64,000 nt of DNA, from positions 1 to 64,000 of the forward strand of contig JAREIK010002268.1 in NCBI GenBank assembly GCA_029783825.1, written 5' to 3'. The stretch is from Sapria himalayana. Taxonomy: Eukaryota; Streptophyta; Magnoliopsida; Malpighiales; Rafflesiaceae. The translations under genes and the position numbers were made by a program. Position 1 is the stretch's first letter. Each line of letters starts with the position of its first letter. This document shows, one piece after another, positions 14,401 through 26,502 of the stretch. A model generated the notes under the pieces. The model made no database searches. It had not been told where the DNA came from and saw only the letters and a list, made by a program, of their open reading frames with translations.

Positions 14401-15153
14401 CTACAACACAAGGTGCCTTTTTAAATCGAGGATGATCATAAAACATACAGCTATTTAAATCACTATCACCACCCCTATATAACATACAACCATTTAAACA
14501 GCAATCAATTTTTTTGGCTCCATTCCTTGTAGTAATTTCTTAGTATTGTAAAAGTTATTAGTGATCAAATTATTATCCTGAACAATCTTATTCATCAGTT
14601 TTGTCACCTGATCAAATAATTTCTCAAACATATGATTTTTTGACTTAATGCTCATAAGTCGAGCCACAAGTGACAAATGTGAATGTGTTTTATAACCAAG
14701 TCTCAATGCTTTATCTACAGCTTTAAGCATTTCATAAAATTTCTAAGCTTCAGGATTAGGTGGTTCATCCACGTAATTCATATTGAAGTCAGCACCAACA
14801 GCTTGCGTGATCATTCTATCGTATGTATTTGATGATTCTTCACCTCAAGCAAATGATTCAGTATCCTCATTTTGGTCAATGTTAAGAGCCTTTGTACTTT
14901 CCCCATGATAAATCCAAACAAAATAATTTGGCACAAAGCCATATTTTGCCAAATGGTATCTTATAGTATTTGCATCACGAAAAAGGATATTCTTACACTT
15001 GCGATGATTACATGAACACTTTATTTTATTTCAATCCATCCATCTCGATTGACTACATGCAAAATTGATGAAAGTTTCGAGCCCAATCAAAAAATATTTA
15101 TTCAAAAATCCATTAATAAACCTTCTGTATATCCACTGACGATCTGAACTCAT
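11467..15153 (-). pseudogene. Decayed CACTA transposase, TNP2 type (TNPD-like)
   Basis: The ATG at 15151-15153 opens MSSDRQWIYRRF, the start of the transposase-associated domain; Cys-rich CSCNHRKCKN and the HLAKYGF ... WIYHGE end of that domain follow (to about 14900). The TNP2 catalytic region covers about 14730-13300, with CMLYRGGDSDLNSC, NATANDMRWYSEN, HPSDSLSWKYF, RNVRLDLYTDGFQPFG and STWPIIVTPCNLPP. DUF4218-like sequence follows (LPVHFLYEARIAG, VQYRWMYPFER, about 12960-12900), then a DUF4216-like block (GYKFYTIRR ... DYYGQLKEVIELEYPG, 12200-11900) and an acidic tail to 11467. Two introns fit GT-AG, with an exon at about 12383-12269. Family proteins cut and paste CACTA elements. Early stops (first after about 40 residues, later in SFA*GEE and PEA*KF) and frameshifts, for example near 14505, make it non-functional. 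Confidence 0.85.
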
Positions 15154-15435
15154 TTTGCCCTGTTTTATTTACAAAAATTATTGCTCAATCATTATTTTGA
15201 ATAAGACATTCTCTTTCTTCAAAATATACTGATATTTAAATAAAATTTTTGATAGATGAATATTTAAAATTAAATATCATGAATATCGAGGCAATGCATT
15301 TGAAGAATCTACATAAATAGATAAAGCCATTTTTAGCACAATAAAAATTTATAGTTATCACATTAATACTAGATAATGGGAGTAAAATATGATGATACAC
15401 AAGAATGGAAAGCAAAAAAGAAAGTCATTTAAATT
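15154..15435. other. 5' flank of the TNP2 pseudogene
   Basis: AT-rich upstream region of the transposase pseudogene. No clear TATA box or terminal repeat was picked out and no coding match was seen. Confidence 0.5.
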
Positions 15436-15865
15436 TTGAAGGGGGGGAGAGAGAGAGCTAGAGAGAGAGAGAGAGGAGGTGGGGAGAGAGAGAGAGAGGA
15501 GGTGGGGAGAGAAAGAGGGATAGAGAAATGGGAAGACGGGCGGAGAGAGAGAGAGGAGAGAGAGAAGGAGGGCGAGAGAGGTGGAGAGAAATGGTGAAAG
15601 GGAGAGAGAGAGAGAGGGGGGGGGGAGAAATGGTTAAAGGGATAGAGAGGGAAAGAGAGAGAGAGGAAGAGGGAGAGAGAGAGAGAGAGAGAGAGGGAAA
15701 GTGAGAGAGAGTGGGAGTGGGAGTGAGAGGGAGAGGGAGAGAGAGAGAGAGAGAACAAGCAAGAAAGGAGAGCGAGAAAGAAAATAACAAGAGAGAGTGT
15801 GTGACACATAAAGAAAAAGAGGAATAGAGTGACAAAAATAATTAGAGAGGGAGAGAGAGAGACAC
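15436..15865 (+). repeat. GA-rich purine tract 1
   Basis: About 430 bp of nearly pure purine on the + strand, GAGA with GGA, GGGA and GAAA variants and a run of nine G near 15616. Minus-strand open frames over it are Ser/Leu/Pro runs and are not genes. It lies upstream of the TNP2 start. A non-repetitive stretch (15866-16130) with TTGGGCCTGAGGCCCAA, an inverted repeat, follows. Confidence 0.9.
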
Positions 15866-16134
15866 ATAGAGTGTAGTGATAGAATGAAAAATTATATAAA
15901 AGAAAATACAATTCCTTCCGTATAAATCTATCAAATATTACATCTTTTGTCATACATAACTTCATATTTGGGCCTGAGGCCCAAGGGCTGGGATTAGGTA
16001 AGAGTACGACCCTTATTTATATTATACCATATTATGAGCCTGATCAACGGGCACTCTCATGCTATGTGCTTATATATTGTTGATATTATATCTTTTTCCA
16101 TTTAATTTCAAGTTAGTGCAACAAATTAGTACTA

Positions 16135-17247
16135 TCCCATATATAATTATATGTTAGGATACATATAGTAAATGTAGTTATAAATAGTTAAATATAGTTA
16201 ACCATATAATTATGTATAGATATATGCATACAATAAGTTATAAGTAAATATAAATAAATCTATACAAGTTATAAACAATTATATAGATTTACATATATGT
16301 ATACATAATTAAAATAAAGTTATATTTATTTATATAGAGTTATTTATAGTTATAAGAATATTTATATATAGTTATACACATATAGTTAAACATTGTGTTG
16401 TATGTTTTTATACATATAATTATAAATATTGTTACATGTAGTTATACATATAGATACACGTATAGTTAAACTTATATTTATACATGTATGTATATATATT
16501 ATATCATATAATTTCATATATTTATACATATAGTTATGTATAGGTACGAATATACTAAAATACATTTTTTATACTAATATTTAAAAATGTATATTAAATA
16601 AATATTGTTAATTATATATTCAAATATAATTATGTATGACCTTTTTATAGTTATACATATAATATATATAGTTATAAAAAATTATATATCGTTAAACATT
16701 TAGTTTTATATATATATATATATATATTCATACGAGTAGTTAAATTTAGTTATAGATAAATATATACAATGTTATAAATAAATATATAAATTTAAATATA
16801 TATATATATAGATATATGTATAAATAGTTAAAAATATAGTTATATTTAATTATATAAAGTTTTATTTAGTTTTGCAAATATTTATAAATAGTTATACACA
16901 TGTAATTTAAAATTAATGTTGTATGTTGTTATACATGTAATTATAAATATAGTTACATGTGGTTATACATATAGTTACACGTATAGTTAAACTTATATTT
17001 ATACATGTATGTATATATATTTGTTCATATAATTTCATATATTTATACATATAGTTATGTATAGGTATGGATATACTAAAATACATTTTTTATACTAATA
17101 TTTAAAAATGTATATTAAATATTTGTTGTTAATTATATATTTAAATATAGGTTATACATTAATAATATAAAATTATGTATAGTTATATGTTATTATAGAT
17201 ATAATATATATAGGGTTATAAAAAATTATATATCATTAAACATTTAG

Positions 17248-17288
<41 letters not shown>

Positions 17289-18343
17289 CATGAGTATTTA
17301 TATTTAGCTATACATAAATATATGCAAAGTTATTGACAAATATATAGATTTACATATATGTATACATATATGTATAAATAGTTAAACATATAGTTATATT
17401 TAATTATATAACGTTTTATTTAGTTTTAAAAATATTTATATATAGTTATTCACATATAATTAAACATAATGTTATATGTTGGTATACATGTAATAATAAT
17501 TATAGTTACATTTGGTTATACATATAGTTACACGTATAGTTAAACTTATATTTATACATGTAGGTATATATATTTATTTATATAATTTTATATATCTATA
17601 CATATAGTTATGTATAGGTATAGATATAGAAAATTACATTTTTGAATACTAATATATACAAATGTATATTAAATATAAGTTTTAAATTATATATTTAAAT
17701 ATAGTTATGTATAAAGCTTTTATAGTAATACATATAATAAGATACAATTATTTATAATTATATGTTATTATAGATATAATATATATAGCTATAAATATTT
17801 TTATATAGTTAAACATATAGTTATATACAGATATATTCATACAAATAGTTAGACATAAATATATAATGTTATAAATAAATATATAGATTTACATATATGT
17901 ATACATACGTACATATATAGTTATATTTAATTATATAGTGTTATATAGTTATACAATTATTTATATATAGTTATACAATTATTTATTTATAGTTATACAA
18001 ATATTTATATATAGTTATACACATATAGTTAAATAGAATATTGTATGTTATTATACAAGCAATTATAAATATATTTACATGTGATTATACATATAGTTAC
18101 GCATATAATCATACCTATATTTATACATTTAGGTATATATATTTATTTATATAATTTTATATATCTATACATATAGTTATTTATAGGACTAGATGTATTA
18201 AAATATATTTTAGAATACTAAAATATACAAATGTATATTAAATATAAGTTACAAATTATATATTTAAATATAGTTATGTATAATGATTTTATAGTAATAC
18301 ATATAGTAAAAGACAATTATTTATAGTTATATGTTTTTATACA
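16135..18343. repeat. AT-rich tandem repeat, about 520-570 bp period
   Basis: A unit built around ATAGTTATA phrases is repeated about four times. The marker GTTATACACA or a close variant opens units near 16371, 16891, 17445 and 18014. Inside each unit the same order recurs: a CACGTATAGTTAAACTTA type phrase, a TACATGTAGGTATATATA type phrase, ATAGTTATGTATAGG, TGTATATTAAATA, a pure AT run and TTACATATATGTATAC. Unit 4 is split by the ARF pseudogene and continues from 19243. Related sequence occurs at 43467-44340. No coding capacity is seen. Confidence 0.8.
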
Positions 18344-19242
18344 TTTGGGATCCAATGGTAAAAAGACAAAACAGAAAACAAACAAGTTCGGCTTACAACA
18401 GATCAGAACAAAGTAAATGTAGTGTTGTATTTTAGGCAAGCAATATATAAATATAAATACAATTTGAATCTCCCAGGAAATAGATGATGCCATCCACATA
18501 ACAGAACAAATCTCAAGAAAAATAGGCAAAGATTTGATCAACATCAATATGTCAACAAAGTTTACTCATCCTGCTTATATTGTTTATGATTTGCTGGCAA
18601 TGTAATTGGAAAGATGATCAAGCCCCTCGTACAAGCCCTTGCCAGAGTTAGCATAGTTGCTCTAAATCTGCCAATGGCTTTGGAGAAGAGAGTGAAGTCC
18701 TAGATTGGCAAGAATTTCAGTTGCATTCATCCCATTGAAAAGATCTTGCTTATTAGCAAACAGCAGCAAATCTGCATCTCGAAGATTTTCCTCGTTTTCA
18801 TCCTATGCAACTCATATTTGGCTTCAACTACTCGATCTCTGTCATTGTCGTCTACCACAAATATGTGACCTTTGGTATTTTGGAAGTAATCCATCCAGAA
18901 AGGGAAAATCTTGTCTTGACCCCCAAAATCCCACATAGTGAAATTAATGCTTTTGTATTTAACAGTCTCTACATTGAAGAAAATAATAGGAATTTTGATG
19001 ACAATAACACCAAGCTTCAACTTATAAAGAATGGTTGTCTTTCCACTAGCATCAAGACCTAGCATCAAAATCCTCATCTCCATGTTGGCAAATAGCCTGC
19101 TGAACAGCTTTGTGAACGTAAATCCTATTTCTTCCCCTAAATCTCAAATTATTTGTCGTATGGCAGTAAAGAGATCTGATGAGAGAAAGAAACAGAATCA
19201 ATAGACCTCAAGAGATGGTCACCATATAGAGAGGTCAACCTC
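18344..19242 (-). pseudogene. ARF1-like: Processed pseudogene of an ARF1-class small GTPase
   Basis: Intronless copy of an ADP-ribosylation factor mRNA, whose protein recruits vesicle coats at Golgi membranes when bound to GTP. Coding-equivalent span is 19128 to 18584 (545 nt; 181 codons plus stop would be 546). Visible motifs: [12 protein letters not shown] near the N-terminus, P-loop [17 protein letters not shown] (G3) and ANKQDL (G4). Defects: the start is ATA instead of ATG (19126-19128); a one-base deletion in the A run near 18796 shifts the frame after LHRM; a Gln codon is TAG in HWQI*S; switch I reads IPIIFFNVE where ARFs have IPTIGFNVE, losing the magnesium-binding Thr. UTR-like sequence flanks both sides. 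The likely target duplication is TATATGTT...ATAC at 18329-18343 and 19243-19254. No poly(A) tract remains. Confidence 0.9.
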
Positions 19243-19786
19243 TATATGTTATACCTATTGTATACATAATTAAAAAAAGAGTTATATATTATATATAGAT
19301 ATATTCATACAAGTAGTTATAAGTAATATTACATAAATATATACAAAGTTATAAATAAATATATAGATTTAATTATATGAATAAATATATGTATACATAG
19401 ATACAAATATAATTATATTTAATTATATAGTGTGTTACTTAGTTATACAAATATTTATATATAGTTATACACATATAGTTATAAATATATATGTAGTTAA
19501 AGATATAGTTATATATAACATTTTTATAGTTATACATATTGTAAACTACAATTATATATAGTTATATATTATTATACATATGATATATTTTTTAAAAAAT
19601 ATAGTTACATCGAATTACTCATTTAGTTATATAATATTCTATAGTTAAAAAAATAATTATATATAGTTATTAATATAGTTATAAAAATTGTTTACATTGA
19701 TACAAATGTAGTTAAATATAATTATGAATAGTTTTATATTGTTATACAAATATTTATAAATAGTTATCATAAACTATAATAACAAC
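19243..19786. repeat. AT-rich tandem repeat, continuation after ARF insertion
   Basis: Resumes the ATAGTTATA-type unit interrupted at 18343, with ATATATTCATACAAGTAG, ATATATACAAAGTTATAAA and TTATACACATATAGTTA phrases. This segment is the part most similar to 43467-43780. It ends abruptly at the gypsy fragment beginning about 19787. Confidence 0.75.
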
Positions 19787-20170
19787 ACACTCTCAAATGC
19801 CCAATTGAATTAAACGACTATAGAGAAAGAACTTGTATAAACAATATTTTCTTTTGGCAAGTTAATATCATCTTTAGTGGGAACCAAAGTCATAGTATAT
19901 ATTAAATATTCTATAATCAAATATCTCATAGAAAAGAAAGATATCATGCCTAAATTGATTTGATGGATTTTACTATTACAATAGTTTGAACTAGATATAT
20001 TAGATAAGAAATGTACATATAATCAAAATTTAAAATAGCTTATCAAGACTAGAAAAAAAAAGATAGAAGAGTTGTTGAAGAAGATATTAGATAGATTTTT
20101 TTATTTGAACAAATTATATTATTGAATGAAAATGTAACTCCAAGGTAAGTAGTATTGAATGAACCTTATC
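19787..20170 (+). pseudogene. Ty3/gypsy RNase H fragment
   Basis: Translation from 19787 reads TLSNAQLN*TTIEKELV, then SLVGTKVIVYIKYS, IIKYLIEKKDIMPKLI*WILLLQ, and FELDILDKK. This matches the conserved RNase H segment of plant Ty3/gypsy polyproteins (TLNDAQ.NYTTTEKELLAVV ... KVIVYTDH ... RLIRWILLLQEFDLEI), and LSRLEKKKIEELL follows after a frame change near 20050. The catalytic Asp of the YTDH motif is Lys here. Several stops are present. No LTR, protease, reverse transcriptase core or integrase was recognised beside it, so it is a fragment. Confidence 0.75.
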
Positions 20171-22112
20171 ATTGCAAGTAGTACTCTGATCAAAATATGA
20201 GGCAAAGTATTATAGAGGGGAGATTAGAATATCTTGCAATAATGTCACTTTTTGCTCGTTCTCTCACGAATTGTGGAACATGTTAATAATTATGTGCTCA
20301 AGTATTTTTCTTCTCAAATATAATGTTAATATTTACATATATATGCATAAATATATATGTGCATATACACTAACCTATACACACACATTTATACATCCAT
20401 ATACATTACTATTATATATCACAATACACATTTTTGTACTTTTATATATATTCACACATGTATCTACATTTTCAAAGTAGTGTGTATATACTTGTATGAG
20501 TCCATATACTACTAAACACCTACACAAACACACACATATACCTATATACCTAATGTATTTTTAAAATTACACATGAAACAATTATATGTATGTGTCTGTG
20601 TGTGATGTAAATGTATTTAAAATTTTATGATTTTGAAAATTTTATAAAAATAAAATATTATATATTGTACTTAATTTATAAGATATTGTAAATTCTTTAT
20701 ATTTAAAATAAATTTGTGTGTGTGTATATGGGTGGGTGTGTTTGTGTGAAGTATAATAATGCATAAAATGAAATTATGAATTAACTATATGAGCTTTTAT
20801 TTTATTCAAATAGTTGTTTTTTTAAAATTTATATTAAAATTACTATAATTATACTCATATAAATAAATGAAAATGACATATTTGTAAATTATATTGTTTT
20901 ACACTTTTGTTAATAATTTAAATAATGGTCATAAATAAATAATATTGTTTTTGTTTTTTTATATAAAATGTTTATTAAAATATTAATGTCAATTAAAAAT
21001 TTCTAACTATTATTTATTGTTATTAATAAATTTTTAAAAAATTTAAAATTCAAACAATTATAATGTACTGCATATAAATACATGTCTTTAATGTTTTGTT
21101 AAAAATCAATTATTTCTTTAATTATGTTCAAACAAAACAAGTTTCCATATAAATACATGAATAAATTTTTCTACAAGTTATTTTTTTTATTCAAAATATA
21201 TAAATGACATTATAAATATATAAATTTGTTTTTTTAAATAATTATTTTTAAATTTTTTTTTAAAATTGAATACACTACAATGTTTTTATTTGTAAGTAAA
21301 AGATACATTTTAAACATTGTTTATTTATAATAAATATAACATATTGCATATTATGAGGGGTAAATTTTATTTGGTAAATAAATTTTATTTTTTATGTTTT
21401 ATCTTTGTAAATTGAAACTACATCACATTTATATTTTAGAAATTTTTTATAATATTTATTACACAAACATATTGTTATTTGTTTTGAAATTTACAACATG
21501 AATTTTAACAAATATACATTTTATTAGAAATCAATTTTAGTTAAATTATATTAAGCGAAACAAAAATACAGACCCTAAACATATTAAATCATAAAGATTT
21601 ATACAAACATATAAAAATACATTAAAAATACATTTAAGGTTGAAAAAATTAAATTTAACATCCTAAAATATATGGAAAAATGCTAAAGATTTATACAATA
21701 TCAAATATATATATATATATGAATGAGATAAATGATATGAATGGATATTATGTTTCTGAAAGATGTAGTTATACATGTTGTAGATGTCATTATATTTAGT
21801 TTTTCATTTTTTTATATATATTTAGACATATGGCTATGTATAGGTATTGATGTAGATAAATTCATTTATATATAGTAATATGTTGATATAGATATTGTTA
21901 AATACATTTATATATAGTTATATATAAATGTATATATCTTTATATATTTAAGTTCCTCAAATCAATAAGTGTATTTAAACATAACTATACATGAATATGC
22001 ATGTGTGATATAATTTAAATTTTGTATATACATATATTTTACTATATCTATAACTATAAAAATAGTATACATAAACATATCTATGTATAAATATTATAAC
22101 ATATATTTAATA

Positions 22113-22161
<49 letters not shown>

Positions 22162-22905
22162 TTGTATGAAATTAATTGATGATAGACACCTTGATTTTTT
22201 TTTTACATTTTGGAAAGTGACTGCATAAAGGTAGATATAATTGTGTGAAGAAGTGGTTAGATGTAACAAAAAAAAACAAAAGATCACTCTATGCCATTAT
22301 TTTTGGCCAACAAGAGACTCTAGTTGGCAAAATGAGCTAAATATAAAAATGAAATTGGATTAATCATATCTTTGCTTAGAAATATACACCACGCACCTTG
22401 ACATGGAGCTCACCTAGTGGCACTTCGTCATCACCATATTCCACAGTCTCTTAACATCAACTTCTTCCAAGGTCTCAATATTTAGTCATGGAATTTGACA
22501 AATTCTATGTTCAAAGAGAATGAGAGAGGTTAAAACTAATTCGATCTAACTAGTTTGATTAGAATTGAGTTTGATTTGATTTATTTATTCTAGTTTGATT
22601 GATAAATATATCATTTTATTATTGTTTTTTAATGTTTGTTTTTATTTTACTCCTAAATAATACATAAAGAAATCTGATTTCAATTTATATAGTGCCGTTT
22701 CTCATGAAATACTATTAAAAAATTATTATAAATCTGAATTTATTTCACCCAACACATGTATAATAAAAAAATAGTCATATTTAAAGTTGAATCTACTATT
22801 CCACACATGTCAAGTAAATAGAAAATAATGTAAACCTACAATATAATAAAAATAAATAATGAATATTATGTAATGAAGACGTCTCTTTTTTGTGGCATAG
22901 GAAAA
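20171..22905. other. AT-rich DNA without recognisable genes
   Basis: About 2.7 kb, very AT-rich. It holds TACA/CACA-rich simple sequence near 20335-20600, TGTG runs near 20596 and 20715, and a (ATAC)n followed by (TA)n microsatellite at about 22107-22161. Short open frames here look like chance. The stretch 22320-22560 is less AT-rich but gave no family match. Confidence 0.6.
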
Positions 22906-23200
22906 GTTGAGAGAGAGAGAGAGGGATGGAGAGAGAGGGAGGGAGAGAGAGGGAGGGAGAGAGAGAGGGAGAGAGAGAGAGAGAGGGAGAGAGTGAGGGA
23001 GGGAGAGAGATAGGAGAGAGTCAGGGAGAGAGAGATGGAAGGAGAGAGGTGGAGAGAGAGAGGGGAGGGAGAGAGAGCGAGCGAGAGAGTGAGATGGAGA
23101 GAACAGGAGTGAGATGGAGAGAGAGCATGAGAAAGAGATGGAGAGAGAGAATGAGAGAGAGATGGAGAGAGAGCATGAGAGAGAGATGGAGAGAGAGATG

Positions 23201-23231
<31 letters not shown>

Positions 23232-23685
23232 AAAGAATGGGATGGAGAGAGAGAGAGAGAAGGAGATGGATAGAAAGATGGAGAGGGATAGAGAGATGGA
23301 GAGAGAGAGAGAGATGGAGAGAGAGAGAGAGATGGAGAGATAGAATGAGATGGAGAGAGAGAGAGAAGGAGATGGATAGAAAGATGGAGAGGGATAGAGA
23401 GATGGAGAGAGAGAGAGAGAGAGAGAGAATGAGATGGGGAGAGAGAGAGAGAGAGAGATTGAGAGAGAGAGAGAGAGAATGAGATGGAGAGAGAGAGAGA
23501 GAGAGCTGGAGAGAGAGAGAGAGAGATGGAGTGAGAGATAGAGAAAGAGATGGGGAGAGAGAGAGAGAGATTGAGAGAGAGAGAGAGATTGAGAGAGAGA
23601 ATGAGAAAGAGAGAAAGATTGAGAGAGAGAGAATGAGAGAGAGGGAGAGAGATGGAGAGAGAGAGAGAGAGAGAAAGTAATAGAG
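22906..23685 (+). repeat. GA-rich purine tract 2
   Basis: About 780 bp of almost unbroken purine on the + strand: GAGAGA with GATGGAGAGA and GAGGGAGG units, T only in GAT/GTG/ATT variants. A block around 23240-23300 recurs around 23350-23410, showing internal duplication. Open frames on the + strand read only Arg/Glu/Met/Trp/Gly and are not genes. Confidence 0.92.
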
Positions 23686-25027
23686 TAATGCCTATTTATG
23701 AAAGAAATGATGCAACTAACTAATGAGTATTTTGTGAAAATTAGTAAGAGATCAGGCTAGACATTTCCTAGTAATGGTTGAACAGCAAAGGACTAAAGAA
23801 TTTATATAAGAAATTATGATAATGGATGAACTATATCTTGAGGGAAAAAATTAACTGATGCTTAGAAAAGTAGGTGCATAAATTATAAACTATATAGTAA
23901 TGTTTGAATAATTTCCAGCATCCCATTGAAGAAATATGACATGAGAAGTTTTTTTAGATTAACTCAAGCTAGTGTGATTGTTGCTTAACATACTACTGAG
24001 GTTGAGAACTTAGTAAAATTTTTTTATATGTTATGAATAATAATGAAAAAAATTGACCTTTTCGAAAAATGGCTGAGAATTGAATTCAGATGTTGATAAT
24101 ATTGAAGCAATCATAAATGAGAAATCATTGATATAGCTTTAGTGAACATTATATTTCTCATTTATCATAAATGATAAATGAGAAATTATTTAATGAAAAA
24201 ATGGCTGAAAATTAAAACTTTATATTTCTCTAGTGAGAAATATAAAGTTTTGTAATTATTTAAGAACAATGGATGAGACAATCTAAGATAGTGAAATATA
24301 TGAAGATTAAGTTAGTGAACTGAAGAGATTTAGCACCTTGGACTCCAAGGATAGCTTGCAAAGTATGTGAAGGAATGTAATTGTGTGCCAAAGAAAATTA
24401 TTTCTCAAACATCCATAATTTTATAGTTGTGATGCGAGAATTTATATATATTCTAATTTCTCAAAAAAAAAGTAGAAACACAAGACATAAAGCACTCTTG
24501 AAGGAATTCCAATGATATTTTATTTAACAATCAAAAAGAGCCTAGAATGAGCTCCTTCAATGCTAATTGTAATTTAGATTCACATAACTAACAATCTATT
24601 AATAGATATATTAATCAAGAGCAACATAATTTAAAATGGATCTAGAATATGCATTGTGTTTTAGTCATGATTTTTAACTAGTGTCATATTAAAGATCTAT
24701 GCAAAGCAAAGTAATAATTTATGTCTTGTCTTTTTGGAGAAACACAAGGCACAAAACACTCTTACAATTTCTTTGAACTAGGAACAACATATTCACTTAT
24801 ATCTAATATATTTTTAGAGAAAATGAGAGTGGTTAAAAAAAATTAGAAGACTTCTATATTATTTCTTTCATCTAGAGATGCAATTTACTCATATCAAATA
24901 GTTAATGAGTATATGCTATTATGAAATAGGAAGTAATTAACTTTTGATATGTTAGACCTAGAATTATATGGGATTAATGTGATTCTAAGAAGGAAATGGT
25001 AGTCAAAATAAAATACAAAAGTTGTTT
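23686..25027. other. Unassigned DNA with palindromes and a short direct repeat
   Basis: No protein family was recognised in any frame. It contains two adjacent perfect palindromes (24153-24251, listed separately). It also holds a loose direct repeat of the phrase AACACAAGRCAYAAARCACTCTT near 24476 and 24743, about 267 bp apart. It may be old transposon sequence. Confidence 0.5.
24153..24251. other. Two adjacent perfect palindromes
   Basis: Palindrome 1: arms ATTTCTCATTTATCAT (24153-24168) and ATGATAAATGAGAAAT (24171-24186), 2-nt spacer. Palindrome 2: 17-nt arms at 24214-24230 (core AAACTTTATATTTCTC) and 24235-24251, 4-nt spacer TAGT. A direct copy of one arm (ATAAATGAGAAAT) lies at about 24112. 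Such perfect pairing in otherwise decayed DNA suggests recent formation. Confidence 0.9.
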
Positions 25028-26502
25028 TTTTTGTTTATTTTTTATTTTTTTATATTTTTATATTTTTATTTTTTTTATTTTTTTTTATTTTTTTATTTTT
25101 TTATTTTTTTATTTTTTTATTTTTTTATTTTTTTATTTTTTTATTTTTTATTTTTTTATTTTTTTATTTTTCTATTTTTCTATTTTTCTATTTTTCTATT
25201 TTTCTATTTTTCTATTTTTCTATTTTTCTATTTTTCTATTTTTTTATTTTATATTTTTCTATTTTTCTATTTTTCTATTTTCTTATATTTCTATTTTTCT
25301 ATTTTTCTATTTTTCTATTTTTCTATTTTTCTATTTTTCTATTTTTCTATTTTTCTATCTTTCTATTTTCTATCTTTCTATTTTTCTATTTTTCTATTTT
25401 TCTATCTTTCTATTTTTCTATTTTTCTATTTTTCTATCTTTCTATTTTTCTATTTTTCTATCTTTCTATTTTTCTATTTTTCTATCTTTCTATTTTTCTA
25501 TTTTTCTATCTTTCTATTTTTCTATTTTTCTATCTTTCTATTTTTCTATTTTTCAATCTTTCTATTTTTCTATTTTTCTATTTTTCTATCTTTCTATCTT
25601 TCTATCTTTCTATCTTTCTATCTTTCTACCTCTCTATCTTTCTATTTTTCTATCTTTCAATCTTTCTATCTTTCAATATTTCTATCTTTCAATATTTCTA
25701 TCTTTCAATATTTCTATCTTTCTATCTTTCTATTTTTCTATTTTTCTATTTTTCTTTTTTTCTATTTTTCTATTTTTTTATTTTTCTATTTTTCTATTTT
25801 TTTAATTTTTTTAATTTTTTTATTTTTTAATTTTTTATTTTTTAATTATTTATTTTTTTAATTTTTTTATTTTTTTATTTTTTTATTTTTTTATTTTTTT
25901 ATTTTTTTATTTTTTTATTTTTTTATTTTTTTATTTTTTTATTTTTTTATTTTTTTATTTTTTTATTTTTTTATTTTTTTATTTTTTTATTTTTTTATTT
26001 TTTTATTTTTTTATTTTTTATTTTTTTATTTTTTATTTTTTTATTTTTTTATTTTTTTATTTTTTTATTTTTTATTTTTTTATTTTTTTATTTTTTTATT
26101 TTTTATTTTTTTATTTTTTATTTTTTTATTTTTTTATTTTTTTATTTTTTTATTTTTTTATTTTTTTATTTTTTTATTTTTTTATTTTTTTATTTTTTTA
26201 TTTTTTTATTTTTTTATTTTTTTATTTTTTTATTTTTTTATTTTTTTATTTTTTTATTTTTTTATTTTTTTTATTTTTTTATTTTTTTATTTTTTTATTT
26301 TTTTATTTTTTTGTTTTTTTGTTTTTTTTGTTTTTTTATTTTTTTATTTTTTTATTTTTTTATTTTTTTATTTTTTCATTTTTTTATTTTTTATTTTTTT
26401 ATTTTTTATTTTTTTATTTTTTTATTTTTTTATTTTTTTATTTTTTATTTTTTTATTTTTTTATTTTTTTATTTTTTAAATTTTTTTTTTATTTTTTTTA
26501 AT
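25028..26502 (+). repeat. 8-bp minisatellite, ATTTTTTT to CTATTTTT
   Basis: About 1.47 kb of an 8-bp unit. The left end and the whole right part (from about 25800) are mainly ATTTTTTT; from about 25170 to 25560 it is CTATTTTT; around 25590-25740 it becomes CTATCTTT with AATCTTT and AATATTT variants. Unit length stays 8 while the composition shifts in blocks, with occasional 7-bp units. Open frames on the + strand are Phe/Tyr/Ile/Leu runs caused by the repeat. Confidence 0.95.

Noticed and set aside
15429..15965. Ser/Leu/Pro-rich minus-strand frames, and Arg/Glu-rich frames at 22926-23482
   Set aside because: Both are translations of GA/CT simple sequence.
15940..16130. Right end of CACTA-1 just upstream of the TNP2 start
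   Set aside because: No TTCTTGTAGTG-type terminus or TTTAGC motifs were found here, so the boundary was not placed at this point.
20271..20480. Small + strand frame of 69 codons
   Set aside because: Lies in TACA/CACA simple sequence; no motif.
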